Positions 8,634-17,127 of a stretch of DNA of 64,000 bases are shown here, one piece after another. Under the pieces are notes generated by a model. It saw only the letters and a list, made by a program, of their open reading frames with translations. It was not told where the DNA came from and ran no database searches. The translations under genes and the position numbers were made by a program. The stretch is from Enterovibrio norvegicus_B (GTDB lineage Bacteria > Pseudomonadota > Gammaproteobacteria > Enterobacterales > Vibrionaceae). Within the stretch, counting starts at the first letter, position 1, and each line of letters opens with the position of its first letter. The DNA lies in contig NZ_MDAG01000035.1 of NCBI RefSeq assembly GCF_002876705.1, positions 305,080 to 369,079 on the forward strand, written 5' to 3'.

Positions 8634-9611
8634 ATGCGTAAAGGATTAGTTGGTATCTTCATCGGTGCTGCGCTGTCGCTATCAGCGCCAGCGATGGCTG
8701 AAAAGCCAAGTTTTGAAAGCTATGTTGCCGAGCTTAAGCAGGAAGGTCTAAATAAAGGCATAGATGCTGCGCTTCTCGATAGTGCGTTTGACGGTATTCG
8801 TTATCGTGAAAGGGCAGTAAAGGCAGACCGCAATCAGCCGGAAAAAAGATTAACGCTGGATGAGTATATTCCACGTGCTGTGCCTGATTGGAAAGTAAAA
8901 AAAGCACGTCGCTTATATGATGAGCATTACGATGATTTAAAACGCATCGGCGATATTTATGGTGTGCAGCCAAGGTTCCTTGTGGCGCTTTGGGGTGTAG
9001 AAAGTAATTTCGGCGCGTTCACCGGAAAATATGATGTCGTGGAAGCACTCACAACATTGGCGTACGACGGACGACGTGAAGCCTTTTTTAGAGGCGAAGT
9101 ATTTTCTGCTCTAAGTATTTTGCAAGAAGGCCATATTGGTGTGGATTCCATGAAAGGCTCTTGGGCTGGTGCAATGGGACAATGCCAATTCATGCCAAGT
9201 TCTTTCTTATCATTTGCCGCTGATGGGAATAATGATGGAAAGAAAGACATTTGGAACTCGAAGCCTGATGTTTTCGCGTCATCTGCCAATTATTTGAAAA
9301 ATGCAGGGTGGGATGATGGTTATACTTGGGGCAGACAAGTTGTTTTACCAAAAGGTCTTAATTCCCAATTGTTAGGGCTAGGTCAGGATAAAGCTAAATC
9401 TTTAGCGGAATGGCAGTCATTGGGCGTTCGAACAATGAATAAGAGTGCGTTGCCAGATGTTGATATTAATGCATGGTTAATTCAGCCTGACGATGAATAT
9501 GGTAGAGCCTACCTTGTGTATGGAAATTACCAAAGCTTGATGAGATGGAACCGTTCGCATTACTTTGCAATCGCTGTCAGCCATCTCGCAGATCGTATTA
9601 AATTTGGTTAA
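8634..9611 (+). CDS. secreted lytic murein transglycosylase (MltB-like family)
   Basis: A signal peptide is visible (residues 1-22, MRKGLVGIFIGAALSL... cut after AMA), followed by an SltB/MltB-type lysozyme-fold domain. The catalytic Glu is in LWGVESNFG near residue 122, and the family segments GAMGQCQFMPSSFL and DIWNSKPDVFASSANYL are present. Such enzymes cleave the MurNAc-GlcNAc bond of peptidoglycan with 1,6-anhydro formation in the periplasm. No lipobox Cys follows the signal sequence, so it is probably soluble. The ATG has AAGGAGCGCT upstream. A strong terminator follows. Confidence 0.92.
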   Translation: MRKGLVGIFIGAALSLSAPAMAEKPSFESYVAELKQEGLNKGIDAALLDSAFDGIRYRERAVKADRNQPEKRLTLDEYIPRAVPDWKVKKARRLYDEHYDDLKRIGDIYGVQPRFLVALWGVESNFGAFTGKYDVVEALTTLAYDGRREAFFRGEVFSALSILQEGHIGVDSMKGSWAGAMGQCQFMPSSFLSFAADGNNDGKKDIWNSKPDVFASSANYLKNAGWDDGYTWGRQVVLPKGLNSQLLGLGQDKAKSLAEWQSLGVRTMNKSALPDVDINAWLIQPDDEYGRAYLVYGNYQSLMRWNRSHYFAIAVSHLADRIKFG

Positions 9612-9632
9612 TTGAAATACGGTATTTCCTGC

Positions 9633-9670
9633 AAAAGCCGAGCGAGAATTGTACCTCGCTCGGCTTTTCT
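9633..9670 (+). terminator. terminator after the lytic transglycosylase
   Basis: A perfect 14-bp stem AAAAGCCGAGCGAG / CTCGCTCGGCTTTT encloses an AATTGTAC-type loop and is followed by T-rich sequence. Confidence 0.85.
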
Positions 9671-9792
9671 ATTTCTGCCGTTTACGGGGCACCAAGTTGT
9701 TAAGTAGTGCTATGTCGTTAAAGGGAAAAGTCACCACATACACGTGTTGATGCTTTAGAGCATTAGAAAAAGGCTTTGCTGTTTTTCAGGCA

Positions 9793-9826
9793 TAAAAAAA
9801 GAGACGGGTAACCGTCTCTTTTTTGT
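9793..9826. terminator. bidirectional terminator downstream of hns
   Basis: The stem AAAAAAGAGACGG / CCGTCTCTTTTTT with loop GTAA ends hns (minus) and can back up the upstream plus-strand unit. Confidence 0.85.
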
Positions 9827-9898
9827 GCTTTATGGGTATCAGTTAATGATGAATCTTTCTGACGATTCAGCGATACCAAGCATTAAAGCAATGAGCAA

Positions 9899-10297
9899 TT
9901 AAAGAAGGTAATCTTCGATTTTCGCGCCGCCGTCTAGAGCGTCTTTGATTGCTTTAGGAGTACGACCTTGGCCAGTCCATGTTTTTTCTGAACCATCAAT
10001 ATCGGTGTACTTGTATTTTGCTGGGCGAGCAGCACGCTTTGATTTTGGCTTAGCACCGCTTAGTGATGCTAATAGTTCTTCAGGATCGATACCGTCTTGA
10101 ATCAGCATTTCGCGGTATTTTTCCATTTTCTCAAGGCGTTCTTTTTCAGCTTCGTGTGCTTCAGCTTCTGATTCTTCACGCTCGCTAACAACAGCTTGAA
10201 GTTTTTCTAGGGCTTCTTGTAGTTGTTCAAGGGTAAGTTCACGCGCCACGGCACGAAGGCTGCGCAGGTTTAGCAATACTTTTAGTGCATCAGACAT
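9899..10297 (-). CDS. hns: H-NS family nucleoid-associated protein
   Basis: This 132-residue protein has a helical, charged N-terminal oligomerisation region (residues 1-70, coiled-coil rich in Glu) and a C-terminal DNA-binding domain with KTWTGQGRTPKAIKDAL, containing the QGR loop that inserts into the minor groove of AT-rich DNA. H-NS silences horizontally acquired and AT-rich genes. Length and order match Vibrio H-NS/VicH. The upstream region is AT-rich, which suits autoregulation. Confidence 0.96.
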   Translation of the reverse strand: MSDALKVLLNLRSLRAVARELTLEQLQEALEKLQAVVSEREESEAEAHEAEKERLEKMEKYREMLIQDGIDPEELLASLSGAKPKSKRAARPAKYKYTDIDGSEKTWTGQGRTPKAIKDALDGGAKIEDYLL

Positions 10298-10647
10298 TAT
10301 GCCTATCCTATTCTCTCGTTATGTAATAATTAATAGCTGCAATAAGAGTAGCAAGAATAATTAAATCTTTGCAATATCAGCTGAATTAATTTCTCCTTTA
10401 TTAGATAACTATTTTATTGAAAGTGCAAATTCAAAATAATAAATAAAGACGTTTTTCATACTTATGGGTTCAATTTCTTTTGCACTGTCTGGCAAAACTG
10501 TCATTGATGCTCGATTAGCTATGCTACTCCGGTGCCAAAATCCGAGTGAATGTTTTGCATTTGTTAACGCTTGTGGTGTGCTGTGTAAAACCATTTGTCT
10601 GCTTATTGCAAAGTTTCCAAGGTTACATACAATACGATGGCTTTATG
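10298..10647. other. AT-rich region upstream of hns
   Basis: About 350 bases without a credible gene. It holds the hns promoter region and, towards the right, the promoter region of the lysine-riboswitch transcript. A possible hns promoter is a GTGCAA/ATTAGA pair on the minus strand (TTGCAC-17-TCTAAT at 10400-10428), which is weak. A 73-codon open frame at 10464-10685 runs into the riboswitch and is not believed to be a gene. Confidence 0.5.
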
Positions 10648-10823
10648 CACGTAGAGGTGCGCGGTTTATGAGTAACATGTCTTAGGGTGATTCCGTTGAG
10701 GATATGTGAAAGGAAATAGCGCCGAAGTAGAAATCGGTTAATCAAACCCTTCTGCTGGGGTTGTGCTCGAATAGACACAACACTGCCATAGTATTGGGAT
10801 TTAGCTATGGAGCGCTACTGTAG
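10648..10823 (+). promoter_or_regulatory. lysine riboswitch (L box) aptamer
   Basis: The leader carries the conserved landmarks of the lysine riboswitch in order: GTAGAGGTGCGC at 10651-10662, ATGAGTAA near 10668-10675, GTGAAAGG near 10707, AGCGCCGAAG near 10718-10728, and CTGCTGGGGTTGTG near 10753. The P4-type arm GTTGTG (10760-10765) pairs with CACAAC (10776-10781). The P5-type arm CCATAG (10786-10791) pairs with CTATGG (10105 bases into the segment, at 10805-10810). The closing strand GGAGCGCTACTG follows. The basal stem is GTAG with CTAC. From comparative work this element controls lysine synthesis and transport genes, including NhaC-type LysW, which fits the gene that follows. Confidence 0.85.
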
Positions 10824-10873
10824 TTTCTATCAATGTGTATAACCATTGTTTCGAAATATCTGGTTTTCCATTT

Positions 10874-10913
10874 CTGCAGTAGATCTCCAACCTAACAGGT
10901 TGATATAGAGATC
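10874..10913 (+). promoter_or_regulatory. expression platform of the lysine riboswitch (start-site sequestering hairpin)
   Basis: GATCTC (10882-10887) and CAACCT (10888-10893) pair with AGGTTG (10897-10902) and GAGATC (10908-10913), leaving ATATA bulged. This hairpin abuts the ATG at 10914 and buries the Shine-Dalgarno-like AGAG. Alternatively, CTACTGTAG at 10815-10823, which includes the 3' strand of the aptamer basal stem, can pair over 9 bp (one G-U) with CTGCAGTAG at 10874-10882. The two folds are mutually exclusive at the boundary, which suggests translational control by lysine. Confidence 0.65.
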
Positions 10914-12494
10914 ATGAATTTAGTCGATTTTTCTTCTTCTTCTTTATCGGTGTTGCCCGCCATCTTGGCGTTGGGCCTCGCCATTATTACTCGTCGCGTT
11001 TTGCTTTCATTGGGTTTAGGTATTGTTTCCGGCGTCTTGCTGCTGAACGATTTCTCATTGTCTGCATCCACTTTTTATCTGTCTTCATTGGCGTTGAGCT
11101 TATTTGTTGAAGATGGTGCCATTAACTTTGGCAAGATGAGTATCGTCGCGTTCCTTATTCTTGTCGGCATGATCACCGCACTGATTACTTTATCAGGTGG
11201 TACTCGCGCATTTGCAGAATGGGCGCAATCACGCGTTAAAAGTAAACGCGGTGCAAAACTACTGGCCGCCTTTTTAGGTGTGTTCATCTTTATCGATGAT
11301 TACTTCAACAGCTTGGCTGTTGGTGCAATCAGCCGCCCGGTGACTGATCGTTTTCACGTATCTCGCGCAAAGCTAGCCTACATTCTTGATTCAACGGCAG
11401 CACCTATGTGTGTGATCATGCCTGCTTCAAGCTGGGGTGCTTACATCATTACTGTGATTGGCGGCATTTTGGTGAGCCATGGCGTGACGGAATACAGCCC
11501 CCTGAGTGCGTTCGCACACATGATCCCAATGAATTTCTACGCAATCTTTGCATTGCTAATGGTCTTTGCTGTTGCTTGGTTCCAAATGGATGTTGGCCCA
11601 ATGCGTCGCTTTGAATACCAAGCCTCAACGGGCAGCCGTTTGGGTGATGAAGAATGTGGTGGTCCTTCGCTGGACGATGAGCTCGGCATTGAAGAAAGCA
11701 GCAAAGGCAACGTCTCTGACCTTGTTGTACCCATCATTGTGCTGATCGTCGCGACCATTTCTCTGATGATTTTCACCGGCGCGCAAACGTTGGAAGAAAG
11801 CGGCAAAGCTTTCTCTGTGCTGGGCGCGTTTGAAAACACCGATGTGGGTACATCACTGCTTTATGGTAGTGGCATGGGCTTAATCTCGGCATTGTTCACT
11901 GTGTTCAAACAACGCATGCCACTGCCTGAAATTGGTCGCACCATGTGGATTGGTGCCAAGTCGATGTTCGGTGCAATCTTAATTCTTTTCTTCGCATGGA
12001 CCATCGGTAGCGTTATTAGTGACATGGAAACGGGTAAATTCCTGTCCACCCTGATCCAAGGTAACTTGCCACCGCAGTTGTTACCTTTGATTCTGTTTGT
12101 ACTGTCAGCAGCAATGGCGTTCTCAACGGGGACATCTTGGGGCACGTTCGGCATCATGCTGCCAATCGCAGGTGACTTATCAGCAGCAACAGAAATTGCG
12201 CTGATGCTACCAATGCTTTCAGCTGTGCTTGCAGGTGCGGTATTTGGTGACCACTGTTCACCAATTTCTGACACCACAATCTTGTCTGCGACGGGTGCAC
12301 GCTGTGGTCACATTGACCACGTATCAAGCCAGCTGCCTTATGCATTGGCGGGCGCTGTGGTTGCGGCATTCTCTTACCTTGTATTGGGTTTCACAGATTC
12401 ACTGACGTTATCTCTGGTGACGGGTTTCTTTGTCTTTACCTTGGTGTGCATGTTCCTCATGTGGTTGTCGCGACGTCCAGGTAAACTGGCTTAA
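10914..12494 (+). CDS. lysW: NhaC-family transporter, probable lysine transporter LysW
   Basis: This 526-residue polytopic protein belongs to the NhaC Na+/H+ antiporter superfamily. It is strongly hydrophobic, with about 11-12 membrane segments, a family-typical FIDDYFNSLAVGAISRPVTD near residues 125-144, GTSWGTFGIMLP near 410 and VFGDHCSPISDTTILSA near 445. By sequence alone it would be called an Na+/H+ antiporter. The lysine riboswitch directly upstream makes lysine import the better inference, as proposed for LysW in gammaproteobacteria. The ATG sits right after the sequestering hairpin. A terminator follows. Confidence 0.85.
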   Translation: MNLVDFSSSSLSVLPAILALGLAIITRRVLLSLGLGIVSGVLLLNDFSLSASTFYLSSLALSLFVEDGAINFGKMSIVAFLILVGMITALITLSGGTRAFAEWAQSRVKSKRGAKLLAAFLGVFIFIDDYFNSLAVGAISRPVTDRFHVSRAKLAYILDSTAAPMCVIMPASSWGAYIITVIGGILVSHGVTEYSPLSAFAHMIPMNFYAIFALLMVFAVAWFQMDVGPMRRFEYQASTGSRLGDEECGGPSLDDELGIEESSKGNVSDLVVPIIVLIVATISLMIFTGAQTLEESGKAFSVLGAFENTDVGTSLLYGSGMGLISALFTVFKQRMPLPEIGRTMWIGAKSMFGAILILFFAWTIGSVISDMETGKFLSTLIQGNLPPQLLPLILFVLSAAMAFSTGTSWGTFGIMLPIAGDLSAATEIALMLPMLSAVLAGAVFGDHCSPISDTTILSATGARCGHIDHVSSQLPYALAGAVVAAFSYLVLGFTDSLTLSLVTGFFVFTLVCMFLMWLSRRPGKLA

Positions 12495-12499
12495 AGGAA

Positions 12500-12530
12500 G
12501 GAGCCTCCCCTTGGGAGGCTTTTTTTATTT
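12500..12530 (+). terminator. terminator after the NhaC-family transporter
   Basis: AGCCTCCC and GGGAGGCT form an 8-bp stem with a tight loop, followed by seven T. Confidence 0.9.
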
Positions 12531-12640
12531 CGCTAACACATTGTTCAGTCATCTTATTTCTAATTTCGCGGCCAGCACCGCTTTTACCGATCCTCGTTTT
12601 TCGGTAGCATGCCACCGTATTTTTTCCTCGGGAGAGCTTA

Positions 12641-13219
12641 ATGGCCCAGCTGTACTTCTATTACTCTGCAATGAATGCGGGTAAGTCGACGACACTTCTG
12701 CAATCGTCATTCAATTACCAAGAGCGCGGCATGAATCCGCTTATCTTTACCGCTGCCATTGATGATCGCTATGGGTTGGGCAAAGTCAGTTCACGTATTG
12801 GTCTTCAAGCCGATGCGCAATTATTCTCACCTGAAGACAATATTTTTGCTGCGGTGAGCGATATTAATAGCAATCAAAAAGTCGATTGTTTGTTGGTGGA
12901 CGAGTGCCAGTTTTTGACGAAAGAACAGGTGCATCAAATTACCGAAGTGGTCGATAAATTGCGTATTCCAGCGCTGTGTTACGGCCTGCGCACTGATTTT
13001 CTTGGTGAGTTGTTCGAAGGGTCGAAGTACCTGCTGGCGTGGGCAGACAAATTGGTTGAGCTTAAAACCATTTGTCACTGTGGACGCAAAGCGAACATGG
13101 TTATTCGTACTGACGCTGATGGCAACGCGATTGCTGATGGTGATCAGGTTGTGATTGGCGGCAATGACAGATACGAATCGGTCTGCCGTGTGCATTACAA
13201 AGAAGCGCTGGGTAAATAA
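12641..13219 (+). CDS. tdk: thymidine kinase
   Basis: This 192-residue type II thymidine kinase has the P-loop SAMNAGKSTTLL (9-20), the Walker B-like LLVDECQFL near 85-93, and zinc-lasso cysteines in CHCGRKA and CRVHY. It phosphorylates thymidine to dTMP in the salvage pathway. The ATG has GGGAGAG upstream. Two terminator hairpins flank it, so it is monocistronic. Confidence 0.96.
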   Translation: MAQLYFYYSAMNAGKSTTLLQSSFNYQERGMNPLIFTAAIDDRYGLGKVSSRIGLQADAQLFSPEDNIFAAVSDINSNQKVDCLLVDECQFLTKEQVHQITEVVDKLRIPALCYGLRTDFLGELFEGSKYLLAWADKLVELKTICHCGRKANMVIRTDADGNAIADGDQVVIGGNDRYESVCRVHYKEALGK

Positions 13220-13278
13220 GCGCAGCTGAAACGACGGTGGCCGAAACGAATAGCAACAGGCACGTTTCAAAATAAGTC

Positions 13279-13309
13279 TAAAAAGCGGCGATTATCGCCG
13301 CTTTTTTTG
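13279..13309. terminator. bidirectional terminator between tdk and the mob/moe unit
   Basis: The stem AAAAAGCGGCGA / TCGCCGCTTTTT with a 3-base loop has A and T runs on both sides and separates two convergent units. Confidence 0.85.
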
Positions 13310-13355
13310 TGCCTGAATACGCTTTGGCTATGTGGGACAGGTTATAGACGAAACG

Positions 13356-15149
13356 CTACAGTCGAGACGCCAGTGGAATGATGGTGACGCGATCGCCCAC
13401 TTCCGCATTGTCCACATCCGGCGCGACTTCAATTAAGCAGTTGGCTTCACTCATTGAACGCAAAATACCTGAACCTTGTGAGCCCGTTGCTCTCACTTCC
13501 AGCTGGCCATTGGCACTGATGTTGTATATGCCACGTGTATATTCAGTGCGACCGCGACGTGAGCGGATGCGCTCTTGCGTAATGGCTGACAGGGTTTCAG
13601 GTTGCCAGTAGGCGTCTCCCTGCATTTTTCGTATCGCTGGCTCAACGAATTGCAGGAACGTCACCATCACGGCCACAGGGTTGCCTGGAAGCCCAAAGAA
13701 AGGCACATCGCCTAGCTTGCCAAAAGCGAGCGGTCTGCCGGGGCGCATGTTTACGCGCCAAAAATTAATGTCACCCAGCTGGTCTAACACGGTTTTGATG
13801 TAGTCAGCATCGCCCACAGAGACGCCACCGGACGAAATCACCATGTCAGCTTGTTCAGTTGCAGCACTGAGCGTGGCGTGTAATGCCGCTTCGGTGTCTT
13901 CAATAATGCCGAGATCGAGGATCTCGCAACCGAGTTTCGCGAGCATGGCGCGCAACGTGTATCGGTTTGCGTCATAAATGCAGTGAGATTTTGCGGCTGT
14001 GCCCGGCGCTTGTACTTCATCGCCGGTTGAAAACAGGGCAACCTTTATCGGTTTGAATACCTCAGCGCGGTCAAAACCGAGCGATGCCATCATCCCCAGC
14101 TCTGCTGCGCCTATGCGTTTTCCAGTATGAAAGACCGTCGTGCCTTTTCGAAGATCTTCACCTGCTTGACGGACATTTTGCCCTGCTCGGATAGCCCCTT
14201 TGGTCGTGTCGAAAGACACGGTGCCGTTATCGTCGCTTGCTTGCTCACGCATGATCACTGTATCTGCGCCTTCTGGAACGGGCGCGCCCGTCATAATGCG
14301 CACGCATTCTCCCGCCGTAAGGGTTTCCGCGTAGTGGTGACCTGCAAACACATCACTAACGAGGCGATAGTCTTCGCGCTTAATGTCGTCACTGCGAATG
14401 GCATAGCCGTCCATTGCCGAGTTAGTTGAAGAAGGCACGTTCACAGGCGCAATGATATCCGCTGCCAACACACGATGAGGCAGTTCGTTCAGATCGCATG
14501 TTTCGGTGTGTTCCGACACCGCAATCGCGTCAAGGATTTTTGCTCTGCCATCGTCCACTGACAACAGAGTTGGCGACAGGGAATCGCACGTGGCGGTTTG
14601 TGCGTTGTGGCTTTCCATCCAACGTTGAACAAACCCCACCAAGCTCGCAATGTCATTGATATCTAAACGAGGCAGGGACGTTGATGGAAGCTCGGAAGAG
14701 GGGACAGAAGACGGAGAGTCATCGCAGGCGACCGCCACAATATTTGGATCATTTGGGTGAAGCCAAGGCTTGTCGAGTGCTGCGCGGTGAAGCTCTATCT
14801 TGGGGAAAGCGTTGTGTTTAAAGCCTTCCACTAACACCAAATCCGCGTTGTTCTGATCGAGTTGCCCGAGCAATTGATTAAGCGTGCATTCGTGATCGGG
14901 GGTTTCTGTCATCAATGCGTGACGATAGCGAGAGCTGATCAACATTTGTGTCGCCCCGGCTTTGCGCAGGCGATAACTGTCTTTGCCCGGTTTATCGACA
15001 TCAAAATCATGATGCGCGTGTTTGACCATGGCGATGCGAATGCCTTTTTCCACCAAGGCTGGAATGAGCTTTTCCAGCAGGGTTGTTTTGCCTGTACCAC
15101 TAAATGCTGCAAACCCTAAAACGGGCAGTGAGCAATGGGTCAGGCTCAT
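13356..15149 (-). CDS. MobB-MoeA fusion: molybdopterin-guanine dinucleotide adaptor / molybdopterin molybdotransferase
   Basis: Two enzymes are joined in 597 residues. Residues 1-170 form a MobB GTPase with the P-loop AAFSGTGKTTLL and VEGFKHNAFPKIELHR. After a Ser-rich linker (about 140-160), residues 190-597 form MoeA, with NSAMDGYAIR near 242, the MoCF_biosynth segment SSGGVSVGDADY near 440 and GLPGNPVAVMVTF near 487. MoeA inserts molybdate (or tungstate) into adenylylated molybdopterin, and MobB aids nucleotide attachment by MobA. The gene is last in a tup-mobA-mobB/moeA unit and overlaps mobA by four bases (ATGA). This fusion is known in Vibrio annotations. Confidence 0.93.
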   Translation of the reverse strand: MSLTHCSLPVLGFAAFSGTGKTTLLEKLIPALVEKGIRIAMVKHAHHDFDVDKPGKDSYRLRKAGATQMLISSRYRHALMTETPDHECTLNQLLGQLDQNNADLVLVEGFKHNAFPKIELHRAALDKPWLHPNDPNIVAVACDDSPSSVPSSELPSTSLPRLDINDIASLVGFVQRWMESHNAQTATCDSLSPTLLSVDDGRAKILDAIAVSEHTETCDLNELPHRVLAADIIAPVNVPSSTNSAMDGYAIRSDDIKREDYRLVSDVFAGHHYAETLTAGECVRIMTGAPVPEGADTVIMREQASDDNGTVSFDTTKGAIRAGQNVRQAGEDLRKGTTVFHTGKRIGAAELGMMASLGFDRAEVFKPIKVALFSTGDEVQAPGTAAKSHCIYDANRYTLRAMLAKLGCEILDLGIIEDTEAALHATLSAATEQADMVISSGGVSVGDADYIKTVLDQLGDINFWRVNMRPGRPLAFGKLGDVPFFGLPGNPVAVMVTFLQFVEPAIRKMQGDAYWQPETLSAITQERIRSRRGRTEYTRGIYNISANGQLEVRATGSQGSGILRSMSEANCLIEVAPDVDNAEVGDRVTIIPLASRL

Positions 15150-15730
15150 GACAACTCTCCGTAACGCGACAGTTCGTCGGGCGTATTGAGGTTGATAAAG
15201 GCGTCATGCTCGGCGCTGAAATCCACAAAGACGGTATTGCATAGGTCGTAGAGCAAGACAATTTTGCGGTCACCGTTTGCGAGAAACGTGTTCAACCTTT
15301 CGAAGATGCTGCGCTTCATCATGGTCACAACCGGTTGTACCGACTCACCATCATGGGCAACCACGATTTCCGCGTCTGCGCTGATGGCGTGATACATCTT
15401 TTCCAGCAAGGCGTGGGGCAGGTTAGGGCAATCGCAAGGGACGAAGCCAAGCCACTCGCTGTCGATGTTCGACATCGCAGCATGCATGCCACCTAATGGG
15501 CCGGGAAAGCCCTCCAATACGTCACCAAAAACCGGGCCGTATTGTTCGTACCTTTCTTGGTTTCGATTGGCGTTAATCGCAATGGTTGCGCCTTGTTCTG
15601 TTAGGCGCTCATGGACGAATTCAATAAACGGTTTGCCGTTGAGCGTGACAAGCCCTTTGTCTTGGCCGCCCATGCGGCGTGCTTGTCCGCCGGCAAGAAT
15701 GACCCATGTAATGTCAGGATGCGAAGGCAT
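15146..15730 (-). CDS. mobA: molybdenum cofactor guanylyltransferase MobA
   Basis: MobA joins GMP to molybdopterin to make the MGD (bis-MGD) cofactor needed by formate dehydrogenase. The nucleotidyltransferase motif VILAGGQARRMGGQDKGL is at residues 10-27. I chose the ATG at 15730 (MPSHPDITW, 194 residues). The longer open frame up to 15910 adds 60 residues that duplicate the coding strand of the ABC gene in another frame. The start overlaps the ABC ATPase end by 17 bases, and the end overlaps the MobB-MoeA start by four. Confidence 0.94.
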   Translation of the reverse strand: MPSHPDITWVILAGGQARRMGGQDKGLVTLNGKPFIEFVHERLTEQGATIAINANRNQERYEQYGPVFGDVLEGFPGPLGGMHAAMSNIDSEWLGFVPCDCPNLPHALLEKMYHAISADAEIVVAHDGESVQPVVTMMKRSIFERLNTFLANGDRKIVLLYDLCNTVFVDFSAEHDAFINLNTPDELSRYGELS

Positions 15731-16415
15731 GGTTATCCTTGTTAATGATATTGAGTTTTGGTTTGTGTATGAGGCGTTGGTTTTCGAGCAACCATTGCTG
15801 ATTACAGCCGTCGGTGAGCGTGTTGGGGTGGTGACTGGTGAGCACCAAACTCGCGCCGCGGTCACGCAAATCATCCACCATGACTTTCTGTGCGTTAATC
15901 GCTTCAACATCGAGGTTAGCGCAGGATTCGTCCATCAACAAAATCGAAGGATTAATCGCCCAAGCACGCGCCATGGCCACTTTCTGTTTTTCACCGCCAG
16001 AGAGCACAGAAATATGCTCGCGACTCAGCGATTCTAGCCCAATCATACGTAATGCCTGCATTGTAAGCTGTCGCTGTTTTCTTTGACAGACATGCTTTCC
16101 TTTCAGGCCATAGGCGATGTTTTCAATCACTGAACCATCGAACAAATACGGCGATTGGTGCATGTAAATCACACCACTTTGCCCCGTAAAACCTGCTAAA
16201 CGTTGTAGCCAAGAGGCGCGAGCTAAATTGAGCGAACCACTGGACGGTCGCTGAATACCCGCGAGCACTTTCAGCAGGGTCGTTTTGCCAATGCCGTTTT
16301 GGCCTGAAAGGTACACGGCATCACCCGGACACAACTTCAATGAGGGAATGTGAAACAACAAACGATGTTTGTATTTCACTGAGAGATCAAAAGCTTCTAA
16401 GGTTATCTGACTCAT
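15714..16415 (-). CDS. tupC: tungstate/molybdate ABC transporter ATP-binding protein (TupC-like)
   Basis: This 233-residue ABC ATPase has Walker A GQNGIGKTT near residues 38-46, signature LSGGEKQ near 137, Walker B ILLMDESCANLD near 157, and the H-loop LTSHH. With TupB and TupA it imports oxyanions. The ATG at 16415 is preferred to a TTG at 16427. It follows the permease gene by 13 bases. Confidence 0.88.
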   Translation of the reverse strand: MSQITLEAFDLSVKYKHRLLFHIPSLKLCPGDAVYLSGQNGIGKTTLLKVLAGIQRPSSGSLNLARASWLQRLAGFTGQSGVIYMHQSPYLFDGSVIENIAYGLKGKHVCQRKQRQLTMQALRMIGLESLSREHISVLSGGEKQKVAMARAWAINPSILLMDESCANLDVEAINAQKVMVDDLRDRGASLVLTSHHPNTLTDGCNQQWLLENQRLIHKPKLNIINKDNHAFAS

Positions 16416-16428
16416 ACTCTCGCTCAAT

Positions 16429-17127
16429 TTAGGTTCTCAGGTGGCCATTGCCATGGGCAAAGCTGATGAAGAAATTCATGGTGAGTGCCAGTAACAGCAG
16501 CACCATGCCGAGTGCGATGCCTTGGGCGAAGGCGCCCTTTGATGTTTCTAGCGCAATCGCGGTGGGAATATTTCGGGTGAAATACAAGATGTTGCCGCCG
16601 ACCATCATGGAGCACCCGACCTCTGTGATGATGCGGCTGAATGCAGTGATCACAGCGGCAAGCAAAGGGAAACGGATCTCCCACATCAAGGTCATCATGG
16701 CGCGAGGAATGGATGCACCGAGCGTATAGGCCGTCTCCCATGCGCGTCGGTCACTGTTTTGGAATGCTGCGTGCATCATGGAAATCAAGATCGGGAAGCT
16801 GATCAGGATCTGTCCCAAAATCATCGCCTTTTGCGTAAACAGCATCTTCCAATCACCCAGTGGCCCGGCGCGAGACAGCATCATATAAAGCAGTAATCCC
16901 ACCACCACGGTCGGCACAGATTGAAGTGTGTTGACGAGAGAAAGCACGAACCATTTTCCCGGCACACGCCAATACGCTAGGGCGAAGCTGATGAGGAGGG
17001 CTGGAATCAAGACCAGCCCGATAGCGATAAGTGAAACGGAAAACGACACGCCAACAATGCCCCATAGCGTTGTATCGCCGCTAAACAGCAGGGAAACCGC
17101 TTGTTGGGTGGTGTCGAGTAAGTTCAT
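16429..17127 (-). CDS. tupB: tungstate ABC transporter permease (TupB-like)
   Basis: This 232-residue inner-membrane permease has about five to six hydrophobic helices, including VSFSVSLIAIGLVLIPALLI at 28-47. The EAA-type loop region is ETAYTLGASIPRAMMTLMWE near 135-154. The start overlaps the tupA stop by one base (TAATG), implying translational coupling. Together with TupA this points to a TupABC high-affinity tungstate system rather than ModABC. Confidence 0.88.
   Translation of the reverse strand: MNLLDTTQQAVSLLFSGDTTLWGIVGVSFSVSLIAIGLVLIPALLISFALAYWRVPGKWFVLSLVNTLQSVPTVVVGLLLYMMLSRAGPLGDWKMLFTQKAMILGQILISFPILISMMHAAFQNSDRRAWETAYTLGASIPRAMMTLMWEIRFPLLAAVITAFSRIITEVGCSMMVGGNILYFTRNIPTAIALETSKGAFAQGIALGMVLLLLALTMNFFISFAHGNGHLRT

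Noticed and set aside
10464..10685. 73-codon open frame between hns and the transporter
   Set aside because: It runs into the lysine riboswitch aptamer, lacks a good ribosome binding site and has no recognisable protein features.
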